In this document: positions 8,971 to 16,385 of the stretch, piece by piece
Layout of the letters: the number at the start of each line of letters is the position of its first letter
Numbering within the stretch: position 1 is the stretch's first letter
Source of the DNA: a bacterium
Lineage (GTDB): Bacteria > Chloroflexota > Dormibacteria > Aeolococcales > Aeolococcaceae
Length of the DNA stretch: 50,213 nucleotides
Assembly: GCA_021803465.1 (NCBI GenBank)
Contig: JAJZLL010000039.1
Span: forward strand, 1 to 50,213
Reading direction: 5' to 3'
Position numbers and translations under genes: made by a program
Notes under the pieces: generated by a model
Seen by the model: the letters and a program-made list of their open reading frames with translations, nothing else
Told to the model about the DNA's origin: nothing
Database searches by the model: none

Positions 8971-10719
8971 CTATTCGAGGCGCTGGCTCAGGAAGGGTGT
9001 TACTGCCTGGATGTCCTTCCGTATCGCTTCGAGTGCATGCCGGTTCGCCCTGCCCTGGATGACTGGATGGGGATCGAACTTTCTCCGCGGCTTCAGTCCA
9101 CTGAGATCGCTCCGGTCAAGCACAATTCCCGTTCTGCCATCAGCGCTGAAGCCCCGTGTACCCTGCCTCCAGTAGCCCTGCTCGACAAGCTGCGCCAACT
9201 GCCCCGAACTTGCTCCCCCGAGAGTCGCAACATCGGAGGAGAAGCCAAGGTCATTGACACGCTCCATGATGCTCCGCACGTTCTGCCCTCCGCCAACACG
9301 TTCTGTGACGATGAGGGCCCGCTTGCCTTGGGGCACATCCTTGAGAAGCCGGGTGCGCGCTGCGAACGCTTTGACCTGTTCCGATGAATGCGGCAGTTTG
9401 ATTCCCTCAATGAACACGACAGGAAGCTTTCTCAGGCCATGCTCCGTGCGGTACGCGTTGATGGCCTTCGCAAGAATCAGTGCTGGCACCCTGCCGCTTG
9501 TGTCATCTCCAACAATGAAGCCGTACTCGTCATTCCTGACAGGCTCCCTCAGCTGGTCGAGAAGTGCAGCCATGGAGCCAGCAAGCTCAGCTGTCTCGCC
9601 ACGCTTGAGCGTTGAGCGCGCATTCGTCCAGGCAGCAATCCGTCTGAGATCCTGCACGACCATACCGGCAAGTTTTCCTGTGGACTCACCACTTCCCATG
9701 TCCATGGTGCGAAGAATCCCATCAATGCTTCGCTCACTCGTGCGGCCAGCAAAAAGCTGCGTCTCCACTGGCCAGCCTGCTGCATCAAGAGTGGAATCTA
9801 TTGGCGTACTGACCTCCTGCACCCAGTGTTTGCGAATGTACTCAAGCCACGAATCGCCCGATGACAGACGCGCATCGGTGTACAGCAAAGCATGGACGAG
9901 CCTCTCCAGTGCAACTTTTTCCACACATCCAGTGTTGAGAAGCTCCACGAGTTCCTCCACTGCTTCAGGAGGATTGCTGTGCACATTGAAGGCAAGACAC
10001 ACCGCATTGGTGAATGCATCCACACGGGATTGGCTCAAGACCGCTTTCTTCGTTCGCGACATGATGCGTTTGTTCCAATCGTCAATGAACGCATCATCAA
10101 CCGTGTGGTTCCGTAGCCGGTCAAGCATCACCATCTGGTCACTTGGCTGCATCCGGTCCTTGCTCCGGTTGAACTGGAGGATGGTGCTTGCCTGCTTCAC
10201 GGTAATGGCTTGCAGCTGCTTGGCTTCCTCAATCTTCTGTGCAAAGATCTGCTGCAGTGCGAGATCCACCCTGATTTTGGCCTGGTTGCGGTGGAGGAAG
10301 TCCCCTCCGAGCGTTGCCACATCAAACGTTAGTCCTGCTGCACGGAATGCGGGAACTGCAGCTGCAATGGACTCTCCGTTGCCAACCGCTGCAGCGAGCA
10401 CGAGAACCCTGCTTCCTTCTCCCTGCTGCAGGGCAGCTTCCCTGGCATGTGCGAGGGTCTGCTGCGTCTTGCCACCACCTTCAGAAGCGAAGTCAACGTG
10501 AAAGACAGGAAGTTCCGCTTGTAATCCACTGCTGGAATGCCACTGCTCCGCAAAGACCTGGACTGCTGCAGAGAGAAGTGGGTGCTCAGAAGCATCGACA
10601 ATGATGGCCCCATACGCATGCTGCTGCAGCTGTTCCCTGAGCTGCACTGCAAGCTCTTCGAGTGCGGGCGCAAGCTTTTTCACCTCTTCGCTGCGGAAGG
10701 CAACAGGATGTCCGAACAT
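8971..10719 (-). CDS. uncharacterised protein with two phosphoribosyltransferase-like domains
   Basis: 582 aa, not assigned to a known family. Residues about 36-139 and 399-502 look like copies of one fold. Each starts with a strand YGxIxxD, then a helix, then LPVxxxxF. Each later has a hydrophobic strand plus Gly-rich turn (RVLVLAAAVGNGESI; RALIVTERVGGGQNV) and both end in the identical DVATLGG. This strand-loop-helix pattern resembles the PRPP-binding loop of type I PRTases, but the usual DD pair is absent (LAAAVG, VTERVG), so catalysis is doubtful. The second copy also has VGDDTSGRVPALILAKAI. The middle 250 residues are mostly helical. A GAGAGGAG site precedes the ATG. It lies downstream of the WXG pair with its own promoter. 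Confidence 0.72.
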   Translation of the reverse strand: MFGHPVAFRSEEVKKLAPALEELAVQLREQLQQHAYGAIIVDASEHPLLSAAVQVFAEQWHSSSGLQAELPVFHVDFASEGGGKTQQTLAHAREAALQQGEGSRVLVLAAAVGNGESIAAAVPAFRAAGLTFDVATLGGDFLHRNQAKIRVDLALQQIFAQKIEEAKQLQAITVKQASTILQFNRSKDRMQPSDQMVMLDRLRNHTVDDAFIDDWNKRIMSRTKKAVLSQSRVDAFTNAVCLAFNVHSNPPEAVEELVELLNTGCVEKVALERLVHALLYTDARLSSGDSWLEYIRKHWVQEVSTPIDSTLDAAGWPVETQLFAGRTSERSIDGILRTMDMGSGESTGKLAGMVVQDLRRIAAWTNARSTLKRGETAELAGSMAALLDQLREPVRNDEYGFIVGDDTSGRVPALILAKAINAYRTEHGLRKLPVVFIEGIKLPHSSEQVKAFAARTRLLKDVPQGKRALIVTERVGGGQNVRSIMERVNDLGFSSDVATLGGASSGQLAQLVEQGYWRQGTRGFSADGRTGIVLDRSDLSGLKPRRKFDPHPVIQGRANRHALEAIRKDIQAVTPFLSQRLE

Positions 10720-10748
10720 GTAGTGCTGTTCTCCTCTCGTTACTCCAA

Positions 10749-10784
10749 ATCGTATGTGAGAGCTGGGGACAGTGTGCGGACAAT
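10749..10784 (-). promoter_or_regulatory. TGTCC-direct-repeat promoter of the tandem-PRTase gene
   Basis: Minus strand: ATTGTCCGCA, 3 nt, TGTCCC, 11 nt, TACGAT. The expected start of transcription is near 10742, leaving a 23-nt leader that contains the GAGAGGAG ribosome site. The motif and both spacings are identical to the M48 promoter although the flanking sequences are unrelated. Confidence 0.68.
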
Positions 10785-10828
10785 TGGAAATGTGACGTGC
10801 CTTTCATCCTGCAGCATGTGCATCACTG

Positions 10829-11164
10829 CTAGTCGCCAAGTTCACGGGCAGGTGTGTGCTGCTTTCCGCCATCAAGTTCTGTGAGTCCATTCCGCACCTG
10901 TCGCACGTGGCTCCGGATTTTCCGGAGAAGGGAAACTGCAGCAAGTCCTCCAGCAAGTGTTGCACCGCCGTGGGATGCAGCTGCAAGAGCTCCCACAGCA
11001 GCAAGAGCTCCCCCAGCTCCTCCAGTGGCTACTGTGAGACCTGCTACGCCAGTGACGACAAGTCCGAGACCCACAACCTTCCTAAGAAAGGCGCGCTTTG
11101 GTGCCATGGGAGGTGCTTCTCGCCTGCCAGCTTGACCAGTTGGAGTGGTGGTATTCGCCATCAT
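10829..11164 (-). CDS. small Gly/Ala-rich membrane protein in WXG operon (111 aa)
   Basis: A basic N-terminus (KRAFLRKVVGLG) leads into a long hydrophobic Gly/Ala stretch, VVTGVAGLTVATGGAGGALA and onward for about 45 residues, enough for two short membrane helices. A basic C-terminal tail follows (SHVRQVRNGLTELDGG). The start ATG overlaps the stop of the upstream WXG-domain gene (ATGATG), so the two are translationally coupled. No family is recognised. A membrane partner or immunity-like role for the upstream protein is a guess from position alone. Confidence 0.6.
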   Translation of the reverse strand: MMANTTTPTGQAGRREAPPMAPKRAFLRKVVGLGLVVTGVAGLTVATGGAGGALAAVGALAAASHGGATLAGGLAAVSLLRKIRSHVRQVRNGLTELDGGKQHTPARELGD

Positions 11165-12498
11165 GCAGCCCTCCGCTGTACTGCGGTTGCAGGTAGTGGT
11201 TCACTGTACGGTGTGACTGAGCCCAGCATGTACACCTTCCCATGGAGTTCCACGAAGTCGAATGTGATTGCGGAACCGCCTGCCACTGCAGCGAACGTGG
11301 CTATGGGATGCTGTCCAACTGCGCCAAGTGCACGGGAGAGTGTCTGGCCAGCTCCCTCCTTGACAATCTGGAGTCCTGCACTGTTGATCCCATACGCATC
11401 AAGGAAATCCACTGCCTTGGAACGGCAGTAGGACGCTGCGGACTTTCCGAATCCCATTGCAGTGGATGACACTTCGCCAACGATTCCACCGAAGGCTGCA
11501 CCTGAAAGGTAGTTGAGTGGATTCCCGAGACCCTGGCCCTGCACTGCGGGAATGATGAGCCCGCTCGCGAGCGCTCCTCCTGCTGATCCGATGCCAAGCT
11601 CTGTCAGGCCCTTGAGGGAGACAAGCCCATTGAGCTTCTGCAGAGCAGGGTCCTCAAAGAGTGCCTTGGCAAGCACTGGACCACCGAACTCCGCACCGAA
11701 CATGACTCCTCCCCATGCGACGGACTGGAATGCTGAACTTGCAGCGTTCGCATTCCACCACTGCGCCTCCGCATGGAGGATGTTCCCGGGATTGCCAATG
11801 TTCTTGATGAGGGTGAATCCCATGCCTGTTCCATACTGGAATGCTCCATTGATGAGAATGGAGCGTGCAAGGCTTGGCATCCACCCTGCAGACCGCAGCC
11901 AGACAATCTCAGGTGAATCCATGAGTCCCTCAATGGCTGTGCTCACTGCGCTAGTGATGGTCCCGAATGTCTCACTTCCAACGATGAAGTCAGGAAGCAG
12001 GCTTGATGCGAAGTCCGCAATGGCGCTCACAATGCCTGACAGCGCATCCGCAATGGTGCTGATGGTCGCAGCGATGTCAGCAACGAGAGTGCCAATGGCC
12101 CCCATCTCCGCAGCATCGGCGCCAGCCGCAACAGCATCAGAGATGCCAAACGTGAAGAAACTCAGACCAATTCCCACTGCAGCCGTTGCAGCAATGGCTG
12201 CTGCAAGATCATCGTACTTTGACTGGGCTGATGCGATCTCCCCAGCAATGGTGGTGAGCTGGTGGGACACTGCTGTGCACTGGTCAGCAATCTTCGGGAT
12301 GGCAGTTTCATACTTCCCCCAGAAATCCGCGAACTGGGTCGCTGCGGGTCCCTTCCAGTTGCACTCGGATGTGAGCCACTGCACGAGGGAGCAGAGTCCC
12401 TGGTCGATGTCCTCAAGGGAGGACGACAGTGCGGACCAGGTTTGGGCTGCGGAACGGATTCCATCGGGGTTGCCTGCTGGACGGCCGGGAAGATCCAT
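11161..12498 (-). CDS. WXG-domain secreted-type protein with long hydrophobic C-terminal region
   Basis: 445 aa. The first 100 residues form a helical hairpin of the WXG100/ESAT-6 type, with turn motif WKG in CNWKGPAATQFADFWGKYE and helices AQTWSALSSSLEDIDQGL and QCTAVSHQLTTIAGEIASAQ. From about 105 onward the chain is Ala/Gly/Ser/Ile-rich with many weakly hydrophobic segments and one Cys-bearing stretch (SYCRSKAVDFLD). It ends in a short polar tail. No toxin domain is visible. WXG proteins are exported as dimers by type VII machinery, but no EccC/EssC ATPase gene is in the window. An AAGGAG site precedes the ATG. It is 12 nt downstream of its likely partner. Confidence 0.75.
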   Translation of the reverse strand: MDLPGRPAGNPDGIRSAAQTWSALSSSLEDIDQGLCSLVQWLTSECNWKGPAATQFADFWGKYETAIPKIADQCTAVSHQLTTIAGEIASAQSKYDDLAAAIAATAAVGIGLSFFTFGISDAVAAGADAAEMGAIGTLVADIAATISTIADALSGIVSAIADFASSLLPDFIVGSETFGTITSAVSTAIEGLMDSPEIVWLRSAGWMPSLARSILINGAFQYGTGMGFTLIKNIGNPGNILHAEAQWWNANAASSAFQSVAWGGVMFGAEFGGPVLAKALFEDPALQKLNGLVSLKGLTELGIGSAGGALASGLIIPAVQGQGLGNPLNYLSGAAFGGIVGEVSSTAMGFGKSAASYCRSKAVDFLDAYGINSAGLQIVKEGAGQTLSRALGAVGQHPIATFAAVAGGSAITFDFVELHGKVYMLGSVTPYSEPLPATAVQRRAA

Positions 12499-12510
12499 GA
12501 CTGTCTCCTT

Positions 12511-12831
12511 TCACTTCGCGCCAAACGCAGTCTGGTCGAGTTTCTGGTAGATCTGAGAGATCTTGCCAAAGACATTCGCGTAGGCATCAAGCGCCTGCGC
12601 CAGATTGTCGAGCGCATGCAGCGCATTCTGCACTCCCTGGTCGTACTGCTCAGCAAGCTTGTTCGAACCCATGTCCTGGCTGTGATGGGTTGCCTGGGAT
12701 GAGAAGGTTGCCCGAGTGTCCTCGACCCGGTTGCGGTACGTCTGGAACAGACTTGCTGCTTCGGAAAAGTTCTCGAAGAACACTGCGATCTCTGGAGAGC
12801 CCGATGTGCTCCCGCCAAGTGGAACGATCAT
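12511..12831 (-). CDS. small WXG100-like / ESX-partner helical protein (106 aa)
   Basis: A predicted two-helix protein of the right size for a type VII partner. Helix 1 is EIAVFFENFSEAASLFQTYR, helix 2 is DNLAQALDAYANVFGKISQI, with a polar His/Gln/Ser linker. The strict W-x-G is missing from the turn, so it resembles EspC-like or WXG-associated partners more than EsxA. The ATG at 12831 has a GGGGAG site 6-7 nt upstream; an in-frame GTG five codons earlier overlaps that site. First gene of an operon with the WXG-domain protein and the small membrane protein. Confidence 0.65.
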   Translation of the reverse strand: MIVPLGGSTSGSPEIAVFFENFSEAASLFQTYRNRVEDTRATFSSQATHHSQDMGSNKLAEQYDQGVQNALHALDNLAQALDAYANVFGKISQIYQKLDQTAFGAK

Positions 12832-12878
12832 GCTGCACTCCCCCACGACATAAAGAGGTGATTCGATAACGTAGGTTC

Positions 12879-12914
12879 AGGCTAGGAGGGGTGACGGGAC
12901 ACGCTGCGGACAAT
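12879..12914 (-). promoter_or_regulatory. TGTCC-direct-repeat promoter of the WXG operon
   Basis: Minus strand: ATTGTCCGCA, 3 nt, TGTCCC, 11 nt, TAGCCT (TAnnnT). This gives a leader of about 40 nt before the first WXG gene. The promoter lies in the 334-nt divergent gap before the plus-strand hybrid kinase (12832-13165). The rest of that gap shows no gene, only a weak TAGGCT box at about 13099 facing the kinase. Confidence 0.65.
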
Positions 12915-13165
12915 GACAATTCCATGCAGTGCTGCGGACCCCTGGCCGCATGCGGTGAGGGGATATTCGGGACAGGTGGCAGTAGCAGCTCCTGCCCAGG
13001 AGAGTCACAATACTGCAAACCTCTGTACAACAGGATGTACCTGAATTGGACATTGTTACAGAGTTGTTGCATCGGAAACCGAAGTATCCCTGAACGTTAG
13101 GCTAGAGCTACGGAAGGTGCGGTTCTGGTGCAGCGCAAAATGCAGTGTACAAGGGAGAGATTCCC

Positions 13166-15817
13166 ATGCTAGCTCTTGGTATTCTTCGATGGATTGTGGC
13201 TATAAGTTTCCTGCTTCTGGGGGCATGGTGCACGCTGGACTTCGCCCGCCACCGCAGCAGGCGTCGTGGATATGCAGCCATGGCAATAGGTCTCCTCGCG
13301 CTCATCACCACATTCAGCCAGATTCTCACCATTGGTCCAATCACTCTAGGCATTGCACATGATCCCCTTCTTGGATATGCCATGGCAGACATCGTTCTCA
13401 TTGCATTCACAGGGTCCGCCCTGGGACTGTTCCTGTACCACGGGAGCCTCTTCCCAACATCCCGTGCAACGACGAGAACCGTATACGTGCTGCTTGGGCT
13501 TTCTGCAGTGTTCACGCTTTCACTGCCCATTCCCATCTCCACTCCTGGAGCAACCCAGACGCATATTGCAGCCCCAGTGCTGCTTTCCGTCCTGTACACA
13601 ATAGTCCTGTGGATGGGCATAGCCTGCTTTGTTGTGGGCAGCTTCTGGTCGCACTCCAATGCGCTCCCCCGAGTCCAGCAGGCACGGCTTCGTGCTCTTG
13701 CGAGCGCCTATGTCCTTCTTCTCCTTGTCCTTGCTGTGAGTCTCATCACAGGAAGCAGGGGCGTACCTTCCCTTCCCCTGAGCCTCGCTGCTGAATCCAT
13801 CACCATTCTCTTCGTCCCACTGATGTTCATGGCACTGTATCCTCCTGCAGCACTTCGGGGACTGTGGCGCATGGGCGAGGAAACGGAGTTTGCTTCGGAG
13901 CTCAACAACCTTGTCACCCTCTCCCCCTCTCCACAGAGTCTTGCAGAGGACTCGGCTGTATGGGCCACAAATCTTGTTGGTGCGGAAGGCTGCGCGATCT
14001 TTGATGAGAAGGAGCGGATCATTGCGCTGTACCGGCTGGACATTGAGGAAGCGCTCCAGCTCCTGGATGATGCTCCACCAGCCCGGGGCGAGCCAGGAAG
14101 CATCAAGGTGCCCATGCCCATGGGCGAGGAAACAGGAACAGTTGTGCTCAAGACAGGTCCAATAACACCGGAATTCGGGTCAGACGAAATTGCCAGACTC
14201 AGCCTCTACATCAGCCACCTTGGTGCTGCATTCACCCGGATCAACCTCATAGAGAGTCTTCAAGATAGCCAGGAGGCCACGCTTGCAGCAAGCAAGGCAA
14301 AGAATGACTTCCTTGCACGGATGAGCCATGAGCTCCGCACACCGCTAGGAGCGATTCTTGGCTTCGCGGAAATCCTTATGACAGGGCTAGAAGGAGAGCT
14401 GTCGACTCCCCAGCATGAGGACATTGTCCGCATCCACACTGCAGGAAAGCATCTTCTCTCATTGCTGGACCAGCTTCTTGACCTCTCACGCATCGAGGCA
14501 GGTCGCATGGAGCTCTTCCCTACGGAGATGGATGTCACTGAAGTCATTGCACGCACACTCGACAGTCTCACTCCTCTTGCCCAGGAGAAGGGACTTGAGC
14601 TCAGGCTGGACACACCTTCTGTTCCACCTGTCACTGCGGATCTCCAGAAGGTCCGACAGGTGCTCCTCAACCTCCTTGGCAATGCCATCAAGTTCACTGA
14701 CAATGGAACGGTTACAGTGCGGTGCATGCATGATGCACCGACCACAGTCCGCATCGAGGTGGAGGATACGGGTGTGGGACTTCCTGCAGGCGACATCAGC
14801 CGTGTCTTTGGGGAGTTCATCCAGGGGAATCCCGATATCGTTCAGCCACGTGGTGGAACTGGTCTGGGACTCGCGATCAGCAAGAGCATTGTCGAGCTCC
14901 ACGGGGGCGAGATGGGATGCACTTCCGTTCCAGGCATGGGGAGCACCTTCTGGTTCACCCTTCCCCTTTCAGATGCGAGTGCTGAGATCGCGGGACTGCA
15001 GCCACGTGTGCCACGTGAGGAAGATGATGACGAGGAAAGCGAACGGAACGAGGATGTCGTCATTGTCGTGGATGAGGATGCCGTTGCACGCTCACACATC
15101 GCAAAGCAGCTCAAGATCGAAGGCATCCACTGCATTGAAGCTGAATCCGTCAACGAGGTGCTGCAGATAGCTCAGACGATACGGCCTTCCGCAATCACGA
15201 TCTCCCTCGCCTTCCCTCTCAATGAGGAAATCCAGGGGCTGAAGCGTCTCAGAAGCCGGAAAGGCACACGGAATGTCCCAGTCGTTCTCGTCTCGAAGCA
15301 TGACTTCAACCAGATGGTCATCCCAGTGGACCAGGTGTCATTCGTTCAGAAGCCGTTCTCCAGCAGGCAGATCATCACGAGCATGACGGAGTTCCTCCAT
15401 GGCCTTGAAGACAGGACAGTGCTCATTGTCGACGATGATCCAGACATGAGGACCCTGCTTGGTCGGATGCTGAAACGGGAGCATGCGACTGTGCTCACTG
15501 CTGAGGATGGTCCATCAGGCATTGATCTTGCGATCGTACGCCAGCCGGATCTCATCATTGCGGATCTCATCATGCCGGAGATGAGTGGTTTCGAGATGAT
15601 CTCACGTCTTCGGGCCATTCCTGAGACAAGTGGCATTCCCATCATTGTGGCGAGTGCGAAGGACATGGATGCTGGTGACTTCGCGAGGCTTGACGGCCTC
15701 ATTGACCAGTACATTGCGAAAACGATGCTCTTTGAGACCGACCTTGGTTTCACCATCCGGCAGATCATCAATGACCAGCACCAGACGCGACAACCCCTTA
15801 GGAGCCTTCCACGATGA
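13166..15817 (+). CDS. hybrid sensor histidine kinase, 7TM-type sensor, pseudo-receiver plus receiver
   Basis: 883 aa. The N-terminal 220 residues hold about seven membrane helices. A GAF-like linker follows, then the HisKA dimerisation helix with the phospho-acceptor His in FLARMSHELRTPLGAILGF. The HATPase domain has an N-box (LLNLLGNAIKFTDNG) and G-boxes DTGVGLP and GGTGLGLAIS. Two REC domains end the protein. The first (VVIVVDEDAV) has AITISLAFP where the phospho-Asp should be, so it cannot be phosphorylated there. The second (VLIVDDDPDM, LIIADLIMPEMSG, C-terminal IAKT) is intact except for an altered Lys context. The ATG follows an AAGGGAGAG site. Its TGA overlaps the next ATG, coupling it to the response regulator. 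Confidence 0.92.
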   Translation: MLALGILRWIVAISFLLLGAWCTLDFARHRSRRRGYAAMAIGLLALITTFSQILTIGPITLGIAHDPLLGYAMADIVLIAFTGSALGLFLYHGSLFPTSRATTRTVYVLLGLSAVFTLSLPIPISTPGATQTHIAAPVLLSVLYTIVLWMGIACFVVGSFWSHSNALPRVQQARLRALASAYVLLLLVLAVSLITGSRGVPSLPLSLAAESITILFVPLMFMALYPPAALRGLWRMGEETEFASELNNLVTLSPSPQSLAEDSAVWATNLVGAEGCAIFDEKERIIALYRLDIEEALQLLDDAPPARGEPGSIKVPMPMGEETGTVVLKTGPITPEFGSDEIARLSLYISHLGAAFTRINLIESLQDSQEATLAASKAKNDFLARMSHELRTPLGAILGFAEILMTGLEGELSTPQHEDIVRIHTAGKHLLSLLDQLLDLSRIEAGRMELFPTEMDVTEVIARTLDSLTPLAQEKGLELRLDTPSVPPVTADLQKVRQVLLNLLGNAIKFTDNGTVTVRCMHDAPTTVRIEVEDTGVGLPAGDISRVFGEFIQGNPDIVQPRGGTGLGLAISKSIVELHGGEMGCTSVPGMGSTFWFTLPLSDASAEIAGLQPRVPREEDDDEESERNEDVVIVVDEDAVARSHIAKQLKIEGIHCIEAESVNEVLQIAQTIRPSAITISLAFPLNEEIQGLKRLRSRKGTRNVPVVLVSKHDFNQMVIPVDQVSFVQKPFSSRQIITSMTEFLHGLEDRTVLIVDDDPDMRTLLGRMLKREHATVLTAEDGPSGIDLAIVRQPDLIIADLIMPEMSGFEMISRLRAIPETSGIPIIVASAKDMDAGDFARLDGLIDQYIAKTMLFETDLGFTIRQIINDQHQTRQPLRSLPR

Positions 15818-16179
15818 GGGTGCTGCTCGTGGAGGATGATCCTGATTTCATCGCGCTGACTGAGAAGATTCTCACACTCCGGGGACACACAGTCACGACG
15901 TGCGAGACGGGAACAAAGGGGCTTGTCCAGGCAATTGGAGAAGAGTTTGATCTTATGATTCTAGATCTCAGACTTCCTGAACTCGACGGATGGGAAGTCG
16001 CTCGCCAGGTGCGGCAGGTGAAGCCTGACATTCCTATCATTGCCTGCTCTGCGAATCTCATGCAGGCTGAGCGGGAACGCTCACGGGCACTCGGATTCAA
16101 TGCGTTTCTTGGCAAGCCATACACCATCTCGGATCTACTCTCCACGATCGAGGATTATGAGAATGGCAGCCATGCGTAG
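15814..16179 (+). CDS. single-domain CheY-like response regulator
   Basis: 121 aa with receiver domain only: acidic pocket VEDDPD, phospho-Asp in LMILDLRLPELDG, Ser in IACSAN and Lys in FLGKPY. There is no output domain, so it acts as a phosphorelay shuttle or by protein contact. The start overlaps the kinase stop by ATGA, so the pair forms one translational unit. Likely partner of the upstream hybrid kinase. Confidence 0.93.
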   Translation: MRVLLVEDDPDFIALTEKILTLRGHTVTTCETGTKGLVQAIGEEFDLMILDLRLPELDGWEVARQVRQVKPDIPIIACSANLMQAERERSRALGFNAFLGKPYTISDLLSTIEDYENGSHA

Positions 16180-16211
16180 GTGCACAGTCCAGCGCCTTTG
16201 TTTGCGGGTTC

Positions 16212-16236
16212 CCATGCAGGAGAAATGGATGCATGG
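16212..16236. repeat. inverted repeat CCATGCA / TGCATGG
   Basis: Perfect 7-bp arms with an 11-nt loop, between the response regulator stop and the convergent metallopeptidase gene. There is no T-run, so it is not a classical terminator, but its position would suit an RNA 3' hairpin. A similar core occurs at 25362-25396. Confidence 0.35.
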
Positions 16237-16385
16237 TGAGAAGATGCAGGCCTGGACATTGCAGACAGTGCGATCCCACCGTTCCAACGCACCTGAGAAT
16301 GCACGATGCCCGTGTCGCGAAGCCTATGCGCACAAGCCGTCTGCATCAGGTGCAGTGCGTGATGCCCCAATCTGCAGGGCCTCCA

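Noticed and set aside
12511..12831. A complete type VII secretion locus at the WXG genes
   Set aside because: No EccC/EssC-type ATPase, EccB/EccD-like membrane protein or mycosin gene occurs in the window; only substrate-like proteins are seen.
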